Below are positions 13,508 to 24,458 of a stretch of DNA of 64,000 nucleotides, one piece after another (within the stretch, counting starts at the first letter, position 1; every line of letters starts with the position of its first letter). The stretch is from Nemertoderma westbladi (lineage: Eukaryota; Xenacoelomorpha; Nemertodermatida; Nemertodermatidae). The notes beneath the pieces are model-generated. The model had not been told where the DNA came from. It was given only the letters and a program-made list of their open reading frames with translations, and searched no databases. A program made the position numbers and the translations under genes. The stretch is from contig JAUCBJ010008238.1 in NCBI GenBank assembly GCA_032718475.1, positions 1 through 64,000 on the forward strand. Direction: 5' to 3'.

Positions 13508-14672
13508 TAGTCACAAATAAATACTTTTTCTAACAGAAGACCAAATTCATGACAACATAATGCGCTGAATGGCTGAGTATTTATATCAACTTATATAATA
13601 AATTTCATTTCCTGTATACAGTATGTAGGTAAACCCTGAACATTTATTAACTAAGGGAAAGGAGCAGGTTATGGAATGTTATTCCAAGCTAAATAATAAA
13701 CAAAATTCAACAACACAGGTTACAGTTTCTTATTTGTTCTTAATCAACTGCAAAGATTATAGATACAATACCAATAATATCGAATCATGCAGAAGTAACC
13801 ACGAATTATTACTTTGACGGCAGCGAAAACTTTAGAATAGTAATTGTTTAATGTACTGTAGTAGTGTAAGTAGGATCAGTGATAGGCATATTGTCCATTA
13901 TCTTTAACTAATTAACAACACAAGGCTTCAATCATAAATGCCACGTTGTTCAGTTTATGACTATTACGAGCTATAAATAGACCCAATAATTATCAATACT
14001 TACACTGTTGTATAAGTATAAGCACACATTGAATGTAACTGCCCTCGTATACTCGTAGTGATAGCAGTTGGCAATGTAGTGTGTGTACGCTACGTGCTGT
14101 ACGTTAGATATATATTTTTATTAAGTAACCTAACCTCAATATGTTGTCAATATTTATATCCACACCACAGTCTCTCTTACTGTAAATCGGCAGTTTATAG
14201 AATAAATACCAGGTGTGCAGTGCATATTTGCTTCGGTTTACACTACTCCACTAAACAGGTTCCATGATTTATTATAATACAGTAATATGTTTGAATGTAT
14301 GATGTACATTGATATATTACAATTACATTGCAGTATTGCAGTTGTATCTACATTGTTATAAATAAATTTGGTGATGCAATGTATCCGAGTACGGTATAGG
14401 ACTGTAGATCGAGGAATCGTAAATTTAGTAAGCAGATATGTAAGTGTGGGAATCCATAATTAATCTGTCGACGCTCGACGGTAAAGTGTAAAGAACCGGT
14501 ACGGTACGTTGTTGTCGTTAGTTCAGGAGATCGATAAAATAAAGAAATTGTATATAATACAAATACAGTCAGACAGGTACCGGTAACTAATTATAATTAC
14601 AGATTCAGATGAACGCCCAACGCTCGCCAGCCGCTGCCAGGTCTACAATAGGAAGGAAAATGAAGTAAGGGC
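13508..14672. other. GILT upstream region and intergenic DNA
   Basis: AT-rich, without convincing ORFs. It should contain the GILT promoter next to 13508. A short motif GGGAAAGGAGCAGGTTA near 13655 recurs near 16597 with loosely similar downstream sequence, which suggests a dispersed repeat. Confidence 0.5.
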
Positions 14673-15182
14673 GGTAGCAGCACATTCAGCCAACCAGCCT
14701 ACCTATGTTACCTGCTCTACTGTGGTAGCAGCACATTCAGCCAACCAGCCTACCTATGTTACCTGCTCTACTGTGGTAGCAGCACATTCAGCCAACCAGC
14801 CTACCAATGTTACCTGCTCTACTGTGGTAGCAGCACATTCAGCCAACCAGCCTACCTATGTTACCTGCTCTACTGTGGTAGCAGCACATTCAGCCAACCA
14901 GCCTACCTATGTTACCTGCTCTACTGTGGTAGCAGCACATTCAGCCAACCAGCCTACCTATGTTACCTGCTCTACTGTGGTAGCAGCACATTCAGCCAAC
15001 CAGCCTACCTATGTTACCTGCTCTACTGTGGTAGCAGCACATTCAGCCAACCAGCCTACCTATGTTATCTGCTCTACTGTGGTAGTAGCACATTCAGCCA
15101 ACCAGCCTACCTATGTTACCTGCTCTACTGTGGTAGCAGCACATTCAGCCAACCAGCCTACCAATGTTACCTGCTCTACTGT
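14673..15182. repeat. 51-bp minisatellite, 10 copies
   Basis: Ten head-to-tail units starting at 14673, 14724, 14775 and so on every 51 bp, with only a few single-base differences (CCTACCTATG against CCTACCAATG; GTAGTAGC in one unit). Unit core: GGTAGCAGCACATTCAGCCA. Because 51 is a multiple of three, the plus strand stays open and would give a 17-residue repeat, but there is no supported start codon, flanking exon or splice site, so I do not call it a gene. Confidence 0.97.
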
Positions 15183-18100
15183 CCCATGTCACACCTACCA
15201 CCACCCACATCGGCAGCCGCGACAGCAGGTGTGTACCTAAACCCCATTAAATAGGCAACTACCGGTACTTACAGTAGAAGATTTGAGCTGTTGCTACCTG
15301 TATCCAGGTATCAAAGTTGTTCCATCCCATTGTACTGTATATACAGTACTAGACTGAAGAGTGGCTCAATAATACAGTAGCATTATCAATTAGCAACTAA
15401 TAATTATTTATTACTGTATATGGGAAAAGTAGATCTTTTTTCACCATTCTCGAGGCATTATATTATTAATAAAGGGTGGAAAAAATATTAAAAAACGTTC
15501 TGTACGCTTTTTCCAATTTAATAAGTAAAATTTATTCTTTTAATAAATTGGTACTTTTTGTTGATTAATTCTTTAATAAAGATTGTCGGAACGATTGTGT
15601 TACAAAATGTATTGTAAAAAATGTTAAAAAATAACTGGTATTTTACTATATTGCTTACATGGTAACTGTGATTCTAATTACTGCACTCTTCAACTCACCT
15701 GATGCTGCCTTACTCAATGTTAAATAATTTAGTGTTCTCGAATATTTATTACGTAACTAGAGAGCCGCTTAACAACATAAACCAATATTGGATATTGAGT
15801 TCCGTTTAGGAGTTTGCCACACTAAAGTTGGAATAACTTTTGAGTGTGTAAATGGATTTTCCTCAAATTAATTGTTAACCTTTTCTACTTCAATGTTCTT
15901 TCAGCACATGTTAGAAAATTTAAATTAAATTAAATTAAATTTAATTAAATTAAATTCCACCAAAAATATTTTATTTTACTTTTTCCCTGTAAAAAAGTAA
16001 AATCAATGCAATCCTTTAGGTTACTTATTTTCCTAGGGAAAAGTAGTCCTACCCATTTTTTTCCCCGATTTTGGGGTAGGCCTATATTCGAGTAAAAAAG
16101 TAACCATTATTGTGATGTGCGCCATGAAAATGTTTAGTCCTACAGTAAATTAATTTGGATTTTAGTCAAGAAGGAATTCTGTTAGTAAAGGAATTGATTG
16201 ACGCTTCGCAAGATGTATTTGTGTAGAATATGTTTATTATCTTTATATAGCAAGCCCACTCTGTAGTTGATGGGGGTATTTTGCCTCAACTATTAATTTT
16301 TAGTAAGCATATAACTGTCAAACTGTCAGAAACAGGGCATTAAACAATATGAATAGGAGATAAACCTTTAATGCAATTGGACACTCGTTTTGGTATAGTG
16401 CGTTAATTACTTGTATAAAAGCTTTGCATGTTCGTTTAGTTTTAGTAGTGATGAATTTGTAGTTTAATTATCGTTAGTTAAATATTCAAATTTGTACTCA
16501 CTCCTAGTTTTGAGACAGGGGGGGGGGGGGGGACTGGATGCAAATCCCGTCTTGGCGAATTAATATCCCACCTCAGCGTTAAATTCTCAATTTAGGGAAA
16601 GGAGCAGGTTACAGTGGCACGTTATTTTATTTAACCAAAACTATAAACTAAACACAATAGAACAGAGTTTAGAGAATCTCTCTACAGAATTTAGAGAGCA
16701 ATCAGCTGTTAATGCGGCGTAGAATTTACCCTGGAGAGGGATGAATTTTTATTGCGTCCAGCCCCCCCCCGAAAAAGACGAAATGATCAACGAAAATAAC
16801 GAATTTATCAAACAATCTGCAAATTCTCGCTTTCCAGTACGATAGGTATTATTAGAAGTCACACTTTACATTTTGTAATTAATAAAATCCGATAATTTCG
16901 CCCCATTTTCGACCTTAAAAGTAATTTAATACCAAATACTGTCTGCTGGTTGGTTGACCAATGGCGGCTTCGATGAAATCTGTGTACTGCAGTACTGGTC
17001 TGGTGCATGGTTGAAGGAACCCAGAATCGGACCTGTACCCTAAACCAACACTGAACGATAGGGGATTAGGCGGTAGTTCAACAACAGATTACTATCGGAG
17101 CGACGGAGTCCATTAAACCGGAACGATGGCGACGGAGTCTATTAAACCCGGAACCATGGCCTCTTTTAATCCTGGAACGTTGGCGACGGAGTCCATTAAA
17201 CCATGGCCTACCGAATTAGGTAAAGGATGGATTCCCTGAGGGGGAACGAGTTTACAACGGTTTTGATACAGTTTGGGGTAGGGCGGGTTGAGTTGACCTC
17301 AGGTCACCCAACCAACCTATCTAGAGACGAAACAACCTATCTAGAGACGAACTCCGCGCCCCGAACTGAAGTAAAGGAGTAAGAGTTTAATTTAGTACAA
17401 CTGTAACTAATTCTGGTTAAATTTATTTTAACTTAAATTTGGTACAGTTGTTGTGATGGTTTAATTTCGGTGTAAAATGTAGCATGTAGTAAACTACTGT
17501 AATATAAATATAATATTGTAATTTGTCATATTAATTTGGTGTGGGATTAGCAAGTAACTGTGTTCAATTAGCTCTTGTTTGAGGCCTTCTGACTCCTGCC
17601 ACTGTCGGTTTTGTGGCGCGCCTGCCACATATATTCTACACTCGTTACAATGCAGCCTTCTACCGGACAATCTATCCCATCTGCGTCTCGCTTTTCACTT
17701 GCAGTCGATCCTTACAAGACTCGTCACTTAATTTCTAGTCTCTTAATTAATTCTTACTTTAATCATTTTGCGATCTTTCTTCGACTTATTTATTTTATTG
17801 GTTTTATTTATTTTATACTACCCGTTAGGTAAATCAAGATAACAATTTCATATGGCGGGTTACAGAGTGTTTCTTTTTGGGGCAGTATTGGGTGGGTTTG
17901 TCATCTCTTCCCATTTAGTATCGTGGTTTGGATATTACTTGTGTTGTGACAATATTGTAGTGCTTTTAATGCGTTTTCCATTGAATAAAATACATCCAAA
18001 AATAATTTAAAATATAACTACGTCACGGGTGTAGCGTAGTATAGTATATATGGATACGTGTTATGGATATGGGGGATACATACGCAACCAATTGAACGTA

Positions 18101-18476
18101 TAATTTAATGGACACAGATGGGCGCATAGTTGTTGTGGTAACATGTTGACCATGCACTGTTGTTGCTATAGGCAACTAAATTCGTGAGTAGGCCACATAC
18201 AGTAGTTATCAATCTGTCACAAAGGGTGGTGGCTAGTCACGTATTAAATATCCAACAATCATTACTACAGCAGTAGGACTACCGGTATTTTAATGAAACC
18301 TTACAATTTATTTTACACTTGCCATACCATAATTTAATATTAATAATATTAACTTTGTGTAACTTTGTTAAAATTATATTTTAGTCAAACCCCTCCGAGT
18401 TTTGACAATAAAGATGAGAATACAGACGATTTGGAGTCCGTAATTAATTGAAAATAATTTAAAAATTGAAAAGCGT
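15183..18476. other. AT-rich intergenic region
   Basis: No coding sequence recognised. Visible structure: an (AAATT)n-like stretch near 15920-15955, a 15-base G run at 16518-16532, and imperfect tandem copies of GCGACGGAGTCCATTAAACC at 17100-17210. A 73-codon ORF at 17611-17832 has no recognisable domain and is not called. Confidence 0.5.
17100..17210. repeat. Short degenerate tandem repeat
   Basis: Three partial copies of a 45-55-bp unit carrying CGACGGAGTC-ATTAAACC-GGAACGATGG variants. Confidence 0.6.
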
Positions 18477-18496
18477 TTAGGAACAACGAAGACTAC

Positions 18497-18572
18497 CAGG
18501 GGCGGATCTGGGGGGGGGGGGGGGGGGGGGCACATGCCCCCCCCGGCTAGGTGACCTCTGGATCCGCCCCTG
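18497..18572. mobile_element. 76-bp MITE-like element (hAT-like ends)
   Basis: Inverted termini CAGGGGCGGATCTGG and CTGGATCCGCCCCTG face each other, flanked by a direct repeat actac (18492-18496 and 18573-18577). The interior is a 21-base G run and CACATGCCCCCCCC. Termini of the form CAGNGGCGGATC are common in hAT-type MITEs; a 5-bp duplication is shorter than the usual 8 bp, so the superfamily is uncertain. A 121-codon minus-strand ORF across it is an accident of the GC-rich repeat. Confidence 0.55.
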
Positions 18573-18907
18573 ACTACTATTATTAGAGAACGGATGAAGT
18601 AAGTTGTACAACCTAGTGGTATTTCCCCTGTCCGTAAGAAATATCGTACTACGTACGTTACGTACTGGTGCGGCAGACTTACCAGATACCAGCCAACGAA
18701 AGGAAAACATATTATTTAAATATACATTAATATTCTCTATCGCCGTGTTGTAGCAATAAAGGCGTCGATGGTAGATATTGCAATTCGGTTTCTTATCGAT
18801 AATTATATTCAATTGTTCCTCCGTACGGAATTGAGACTTCATACTTTTAAATTCTGACCAGTTTTTAATTAGTCTATAAAACTAAAATGTTAGTAATTTC
18901 ATCAATG

Positions 18908-19741
18908 ATGATGAGCTGTAATTTAATCCGCATCGGATTGTTAAAATTAGCAGTAAAATTATTAATAAATAAATAAAACATACTTAAAGAAAACATAGAT
19001 TAAATAAGGCTGTTAAGATGGACTGCGAGTTTGAAAGCAGGTATGTTTTGTGGAAGCGCAGAGCAGCCCTGAGCGTGTTCAATTCTTGCTGGAGAATCAC
19101 AGAGCCGACAATGGCAATCATCTTGGGGACGCCAGCAGTTAGCTTTGGAGCATAGCTTGTGATGGTATCCGTTACTAATATATTGCGCCGCGATACGTCT
19201 TCTTTTAGCTGTTAGATTAGCTAGATTGATATCGTGTACTGAATTGTTATCAATGGCATCTAGTAACCGCGTCGTTGAAGCAAATTTGCTCAGGCCACAC
19301 CAGAGTTTGAAGAAAAACCCGCGGCATTTGACGACATGATCTAGCGCTGAAACGTCGTCACTTTGTATAAACGTTGAGCAACCATAAGTGCACGAAGGTA
19401 AAACTACAAGATTCCACAATTTCTTTGCTGTTTCCAGCGAAACCGAAGAGAGAACTACGAGAGATGCAATGCGCACCGACGCACTTACTCCTCTTTTCCG
19501 AAGGTGGACATAGTGACCCGTCGAAGTGTTTTTGGACGTTAGAATGAACCCCAGGTAATTAAAAGAATTTACAAACTTGATTTCGTTCCCTTTGTATTTG
19601 AGTATATCTGTGGCAGCCATGCGACCTCCTCTTCGGAACTTGATGGCTTTAGTTTTGCTCAAGTTAACGGTTAATAGATTGTCATCGCAGTAGCTACTTA
19701 AATTATCTAGAGACTGTTGTAATGAAGCGAGCGAGCTACTA
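18908..19741 (-). mobile_element. 5'-truncated LINE insertion with 14-bp TSD
   Basis: Minus-strand non-LTR retrotransposon fragment bounded by direct repeats taatttcatcaatg at 18894-18907 and 19742-19755. The 3' (left) end carries short ATG/CAT repeats rather than a long poly(A). The copy starts inside the reverse-transcriptase C-terminal region, so it is a dead-on-arrival 5' truncation. Confidence 0.8.
19000..19741 (-). pseudogene. LINE reverse transcriptase C-terminal fragment
   Basis: Open on the minus strand for about 247 codons. It includes the late RT signature L-L-T-V-N-L-S-K-T-K-A-I-K-F (primer-grip region), N-Y-L-G-F and the 'thumb' segment, then a C-terminal Cys-rich motif (C-H-C-R-L-C ... 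H ... C) typical of LINE ORF2 tails. The palm domain with the catalytic aspartates is missing through 5' truncation. It resembles the LINE-A RT at 46.8-47.9 kb (shared K-F-R-R-G-G-R). Confidence 0.85.
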
Positions 19742-19928
19742 TAATTTCATCAATGGCCCCCCTTAACCTTAATTAAAATGACTTTACCACACTAAGTATA
19801 GAAGTTAACTACAAGTTAGGCTATAAATTATTTTTACATAATGTTAATTAATTTCTTTACGTCCCTATATTACAGTTAGCGTTTTTTTAAACGTGAAAAG
19901 TTAAATTGTAAACCGTAAAATAAACACT

Positions 19929-20144
19929 ATGAGAATAAAGCCAATATTGCGGAATGTCTTTACGTTATATCTTGTATTCTTCGTCCTATTGGTTGGAATT
20001 ACAGCCAAAGAAAAACAGAGAGCTAAGTCAACTAAGACGAAGACTAAAGGGAAGATAACAAATAAATTGCCGGACAATTTATATGAGTTTACAGTGAAAA
20101 ATTCTAGGGGGTCAGAAATATCCTTAGAGCGATACAAGGGGAAG
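19929..20144 (+). CDS. GPX8-like: GPX7/8-like glutathione peroxidase, exon 1
   Basis: First coding exon (72 codons) of a four-exon peroxidase of about 218 residues. ATG at 19929, donor AAG|GTAAGA. Residues about 10-26 (VFTLYLVFFVLLVGITA) form a signal peptide or signal anchor; a Lys-rich linker follows, then the start of the thioredoxin fold (Y-E-F-T-V, S-L-E-R-Y-K-G-K). An N-terminal membrane anchor plus peroxidase domain fits GPX8; known GPX7/8 proteins act in the ER lumen, using H2O2 to oxidise PDI-type partners. Exons 2-4 are at 20621-20752, 22220-22355 and 24215-24387. The join to exon 2 is in phase 0. Confidence 0.88.
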
Positions 20145-20620
20145 GTAAGATACAGGTATATAAGTAATATTTATTATACGTAATTTCTCCATAAGTTTTA
20201 TTACCTATATAGAGATCTTACTATCATTAATATTTCTTTGTTACATGTTGATTCGGATAAGAGTAGGCTAATATTATTGTTTTTGTCACATAGGTTGATA
20301 CAGTTATGAACTCATTATAAAATATTATTTTTAATAAATAAATAATAGTATATAAGCAGTATATTACAGAGGGCAAATATACTCATTTTCAATACGCCAA
20401 AAAAAGTTCTGATTCGGAGGTCACCAGTTCGATCCCACCTGGACGCCATTGCCACAAAAAAGTACTTACACTGTTTTAAACTTTTAATAATTATATTTTA
20501 ATATTTAACATTTCTTCAACTACTATATTATTGTTCACAGGCAAGTAAAATATTTATTTTTTGTTACTTTTTTAGGTTGATGCAGGTTTAAGTAACATTT
20601 GTTGTTTTGGTTACCCATAG
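20145..20620 (+). other. GPX intron 1
   Basis: GTAAGA to TTACCCATAG, 476 bp, AT-rich. It includes a tRNA B-box-like string AGTTCGATCCC near 20427, too weak to call a SINE. Confidence 0.8.
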
Positions 20621-20752
20621 GTGGCACTTGTAGTTAATGTGGCTAGTGAATGCGGCTTTACAGACACACACTACAGACAGCTGTCCGACCTACATAACTT
20701 ACCAGAGTTAGACAGAGAAGTGTTTACTGTTCTGGCCTTTCCTTGTGATCAG
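20621..20752 (+). CDS. GPX8-like: GPX7/8-like glutathione peroxidase, exon 2 (active site)
   Basis: 44 codons between acceptor TTACCCATAG and donor GTTAGT. It holds the catalytic motif NVASECGFTDTHY: the peroxidatic residue is Cys (TGC), not selenocysteine, as in GPX7/8. It ends FPCDQ, completed by FGNQEP in exon 3. Most family members read PCNQ, so Asn to Asp here is a small variation. Confidence 0.92.
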
Positions 20753-20959
20753 GTTAGTCTGTTTTTGTATTGAATTACTTAGCCTACTTATTTACTACTG
20801 TATTCAGCCGTCCGGTTACATCGTTGTCCCCGTCGCTTCTCTCGACTGGGCGCGATAGTATGACTGCCAGTGAATAGAATAAGAGGTATAGTGTTTACCT
20901 ATATCGTTATTTGTCGATTTGCTGACTGTTGATCGCGGACAATTAGCAGGTGTACTGAT

Positions 20960-21190
20960 CTGAGCAGTATGCTCAGTAACTCTGAGCAGTTTGCTCAGTA
21001 ACTCTGAGCAGTATGCTCAGTAACTCTGAGCAGTATGCTCAGTAACTCTGAGCAGTATGCTCTGTAACTCTGAGCAGTATGCTCAGTAACTCTGAGCAGT
21101 ATGCTCAGTAACTCTGAGCAGTATCCTCAGTAACTCTGAGCAGTATGCTCAGTAACTCTGAGCAGTATGCTCTGTAACTCTGAGCAGTAT
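20960..21190. repeat. 22-bp palindromic tandem array in GPX intron 2
   Basis: About 10.5 copies of CTGAGCAGTATGCTCAG plus TAACT. Each unit holds the inverted repeat TGAGCA-GTA-TGCTCA, and neighbouring units form a second one (GCTCAG-TAACT-CTGAGC). Variants are few (TTTGCTC, TATCCTC, CTCTGTAAC). Confidence 0.95.
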
Positions 21191-21557
21191 GGCGCTATTT
21201 ATATCCGCATGAACGAACACTCTATTCCTGCCATTTATTCGGATAGAAATAAATCATTAATATTATTCATAATTGTCCCATGTTACCGATAATTTCTTAC
21301 AAAAAAAATGTTTTTAAAGAAAGTTTTTGGAAGTGCCAAATAGTGTTTTTTTGAGATGCGAAATAATAATTGCAGAGCGATAATGAATGGGAGTTCTATA
21401 TTTATAATGGTAGTTCGATTTATATTTTTAGGGTTTCTTACTCTAGTTATGCGATGTAATTAACATTTCTAAACGGCCCATTGGCCAAAGTAAACCAATC
21501 GTATCTATATGTTTATAATTATTTTTATCTGCTGAAATTCACTGGTTACCATTTCGC

Positions 21558-22156
21558 CCCTACTACTACTACTACTAGGATCGGCATGCTGCATTGCAGC
21601 TGCATTTTTAAGAATGCTGTGCCGGCTTATCGACAAAATTGCACCGCCACAACTCCCTATCACCCATGACATTTGCTAGATCATCCGCATCTTCAAGGCC
21701 AGTGTCCTTTAAGATGCGTCTCAAGAAAGTCATGGGCTGTCCACCATGCTTATTCACTCCATGAGGCTGCCAAAGTACAAGATTATGCACTGGCTGGTCC
21801 TCACGGCGAAAGCAATGTCCTGCAAAGCGGAGGCGATTTTGTTCTAGTGTCAAGCTTGGGGGAACCAATGAGACACCCCCAATGTTATATAGTGTCTGGT
21901 TGGAGATGTGTGCATTGTACTTGACACAATGAACCCGGCGTAGCATTCTTGTGAATGTGCCATCCAGAGATTTGGTGTCCTCAGCAGTTAGAGCCCAGCA
22001 TGGACTCCCATAGAGGAGTACTGGAACTACTGCTGCTCTAAATAATCGGACCGTAAGTGTCCGATTAATTCTCGGTGACTTCAAAATCCTGGAAAGCCTA
22101 TTCAAGGCTGCCCATGCCTTTCCCTTACGTTTCGCCATTACGTTACCCTTACGTTC
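21558..22156 (-). mobile_element. RTE-like LINE 3' end, copy 1
   Basis: A 5'-truncated non-LTR element on the minus strand with (TAG)n at its 3' end, flanked by the 9-bp repeat ccatttcgc (21549-21557 and 22157-22165). The open frame 21608-22138 (176 codons) encodes the C-terminus of an RT ORF: V-L-L-Y-G-S ... W-A-L-T, M-L-R-R-V, L-R-F-A-G-H, G-G-Q-P and D-R-E-L-W-R-C. That layout resembles RTE-type LINEs, though clade assignment by eye is tentative. A near-identical plus-strand copy is at 48666-49233. Confidence 0.8.
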
Positions 22157-22219
22157 CCATTTCGCTCCGCATGGGGGTGTATCGAATTAATTATTATAAT
22201 AATACATTTTCTTTAACAG

Positions 22220-22355
22220 TTTGGCAATCAGGAACCAAATGACGCTAAATCAGTTGAAAATTGGGCGCGCGAGAAATACGGATTCACCTACCCAATGTTT
22301 GATAAGATAAATGTAAAGAGACCTTATCAAGACCCTCTGTGGAGATTTATCGAGG
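22220..22355 (+). CDS. GPX8-like: GPX7/8-like glutathione peroxidase, exon 3
   Basis: 136 bp (45 codons + 1 nt), acceptor TTTCTTTAACAG, donor GTAAGT. It starts FGNQEP, supplying the catalytic Gln, then the YPMFDKINV segment of the GPX fold. There is no long oligomerisation loop, consistent with the monomeric GPX7/8 group. Confidence 0.92.
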
Positions 22356-22654
22356 GTAAGTTAATGGGAAGTAGAGAGAGAAAAATCGCAAAATTGAAAA
22401 AAAAGACAAAGCAAAAGTCAAAGTTTTAAATGATTTTTGCCATGCTGAATTATTTCCCTTGATATTCTTGATCGATTGAAGTTTGTACATATGCATCCAA
22501 TCAAACCAACGCTCAGTACATCAGACCACATCATGGCACCCTGGTACCATCTTGGTCTACTTATGAGCCTTGAAAACATAAAGACCCACTGTAACGGCCC
22601 AAAATTATCTTGAAAATTATGTATCTCTGAAGTTAGAAACATCCAATCAGCCCT

Positions 22655-23100
22655 ATGCTGTGACTCGCTGTGATAAGTGGCTCCATTTAAAATGTATCTC
22701 AATTAATCTAAACAACAAACATTACAGATATTTCCAGAATTCTACACTACCTTGGTACTGCCCCGATTGCCCATTAACACTATATTATGATTACCGCATA
22801 CCAACCCAACTCGATACCTCCCATCTAGATGCACTCTACTTTGAAACTTATAGGCTACCAGACCCCGAACCACCTACAACAGACTACTATGACTCCAATA
22901 TAAACCCCGAACACTGCATAAAGGCGAACACATCTCATTTACGAAACTGCAGTTATATAACTTTGTTGACGATTACAATTCTAATTTTGCTAAACAAACG
23001 CCTAAATTATCGCTCATCCACTTCAATGCACGCAGTCTGAATGCCAACTTTGATAAAATAACCCAACACCTTGATAATATTGACACAGAATTTGATTTAA
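22655..23100 (+). pseudogene. LINE fragment: PHD finger and endonuclease start
   Basis: A plus-strand frame shows a PHD-type zinc finger (CDKWLHLKC ... WYCPDC) as found upstream of the endonuclease in CR1/jockey-type LINEs. A frameshift near 23020 leads into S-L-I-H-F-N-A-R-S-L, the first motif of the APE endonuclease. Broken inside a host intron. Confidence 0.7.
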
Positions 23101-23655
23101 GAGGGGGGGGGGGGGGGGGGGGGGGGGTAGCAACCCCCCTCGCAAAGATTTCAAATTTGAAAACGACTTAGAGATATCTCTTTTAGTTCTCGAGTTATCG
23201 TGGAATATCTGTCTGCCAATTTGTCTGTCAAAATGTAAGACAGAGACAGACACACAACCGACAGACGGACAGACAACATTCAACCAAATATTAAAATTGA
23301 CATCGGAAATGAAATCAGAAGATGATCAGACATGATACACTCTACTCAAATTCCCGTTCAACGACAACAGGTGGTGTGGGGCGAGCCACGCAGTCAGGGC
23401 CAGCCTTAGCGCACAATTATAATTAGTAAATAGGGCAAAATTTCACGTCTGTCTGTCTGTCCGTCTGTCTGTCCATCTGTAATGAAAAATTCACTTGTAA
23501 ATAACTTTTGAAGATTTTAACAATTTTCAACCATATTTTGTACGGGCATACTAGCGAAAAAAGTTCCAATATTTTTTAAAGTTACTGGCAAATACCTCTC
23601 GAACGTTTGACTCCGGATCAAATCGAACTTGTTCGCGTGCTGCGCGACGTCCCTC
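23101..23655. mobile_element. Unclassified insertion splitting the LINE fragment
   Basis: Sits between two parts of one endonuclease domain. It begins with a 25-G run (23103-23127) and contains GACAGAC/GTCTGTC tetramer-rich stretches on both sides (23225-23275, 23445-23480). No coding capacity recognised; the boundaries are estimates. Confidence 0.4.
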
Positions 23656-24060
23656 CCAGGACCGTGTAGCACTTTATGTACAGAATGACATTTCAGTAAA
23701 AGTACGTAAGGATTTAAATCTACTTAAAAATATAACATGTACTGAAGTATTATTTCTAGAAATACCTCGAAAAAATCTAAAAATTTAATAGTTGGAGTTG
23801 TTTACTGTCCACCTGGCACCATCATAGTACAAGGTACCATTTTAGCGCAACGCTCAAATACACCACTAACAAAAATCAATACAGAAGATAAACAATGTTT
23901 TATAATGGGAGATTTAAACGTTGATCTCCTAAAGACTAACACACACAAATTAACCTCTGAGTTTTTCAGCATTTTCAGCACATTACCAACACCGTACATC
24001 TAAGCCTACTCGCATTACTGAAACCTCAGCTACATTAATCGACAACATTTCCTCACCACC
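23656..24060 (+). pseudogene. LINE endonuclease fragment, second half
   Basis: In different frames one reads V-A-L-Y-V, G-V-V-Y-C-P-P-G-T, then F-I-M-G-D-L-N-V-D (the GDxN motif) and T-L-I-D-N-I. These are successive APE-type endonuclease motifs, continuing the domain begun at about 23020. Frameshifts and a stop at about 24001 show it is dead. Confidence 0.7.
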
Positions 24061-24214
24061 GCCTCTTCCTCCAACATAATTGTTGATGGTAATCAACAAG
24101 TTATTAGTAAAATAACAATGTCGTTCAATTGTCAATACTTCTCCCCCTAACAATGAGGCTAGTAATTCTTAATTAATTCAATTAATTTGTTGTCAATAAA
24201 TTATATTTTCACAG

Positions 24215-24387
24215 AAGAAACGAAACAAGCGCCTGCATGGAACTTTTGGAAGTACATAGTGAACCGCGAAGGCCACGTTGTTAGGGCCTACCCTCCTACT
24301 GTGTCGGTGGAAGAAGTCAAGATCGAACTATTGCACATTCTAGCCGGCTATAAAAGTTACAAACACGATCACTCCAGAGATCTATAA
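24215..24387 (+). CDS. GPX8-like: GPX7/8-like glutathione peroxidase, exon 4 (C-terminal)
   Basis: Acceptor ATATTTTCACAG; the first two bases complete a Glu codon begun in exon 3. It contains APAWNFWKY, giving the catalytic Trp and Asn, then P-P-T-V-S-V-E-E-V-K-I, close to GPX7/8. It ends H-S-R-D-L before TAA, possibly a weak KDEL-like ER-retention tail (vertebrate GPX7/8 end in xEDL). The catalytic tetrad Cys-Gln-Trp-Asn is complete, so the gene looks functional. AATAAA at 24453-24458 is a likely poly(A) signal. Confidence 0.92.
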
Positions 24388-24452
24388 CACATTAACTGTT
24401 TAATAGCATTACTAGTGTAGCAGGTTCTAGGTACCCATTTAGTTTCGGTGTT

Positions 24453-24458
24453 TAATAA
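24453..24458 (+). promoter_or_regulatory. Candidate poly(A) signal of the GPX gene
   Basis: AATAAA 65 bp downstream of the GPX stop codon. Confidence 0.6.

Larger units (their letters stand above)
20753..22219 (+). other. GPX intron 2
   Basis: GTTAGT to TTTCTTTAACAG. It contains the palindromic 22-bp array (20960-21190) and an inserted RTE-like LINE tail (21558-22156). Confidence 0.85.
22356..24214 (+). other. GPX intron 3
   Basis: GTAAGT to ATATTTTCACAG, 1859 bp. It holds a degenerate LINE in two pieces separated by a repeat-rich insertion with a 25-base G run. Confidence 0.85.

Noticed and set aside
14722-15240. 172-codon repetitive protein
   Set aside because: The 51-bp unit is divisible by three, so the frame stays open; the start is not ATG and no flanking coding sequence supports it.
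18477-18842. 121-codon minus ORF with poly-Pro
   Set aside because: It spans the MITE and its G run; the poly-Pro is the homopolymer.
20400-20460. tRNA-derived SINE
   Set aside because: A B-box-like AGTTCGATCCC is present but the T-stem does not pair and no A-box was found.
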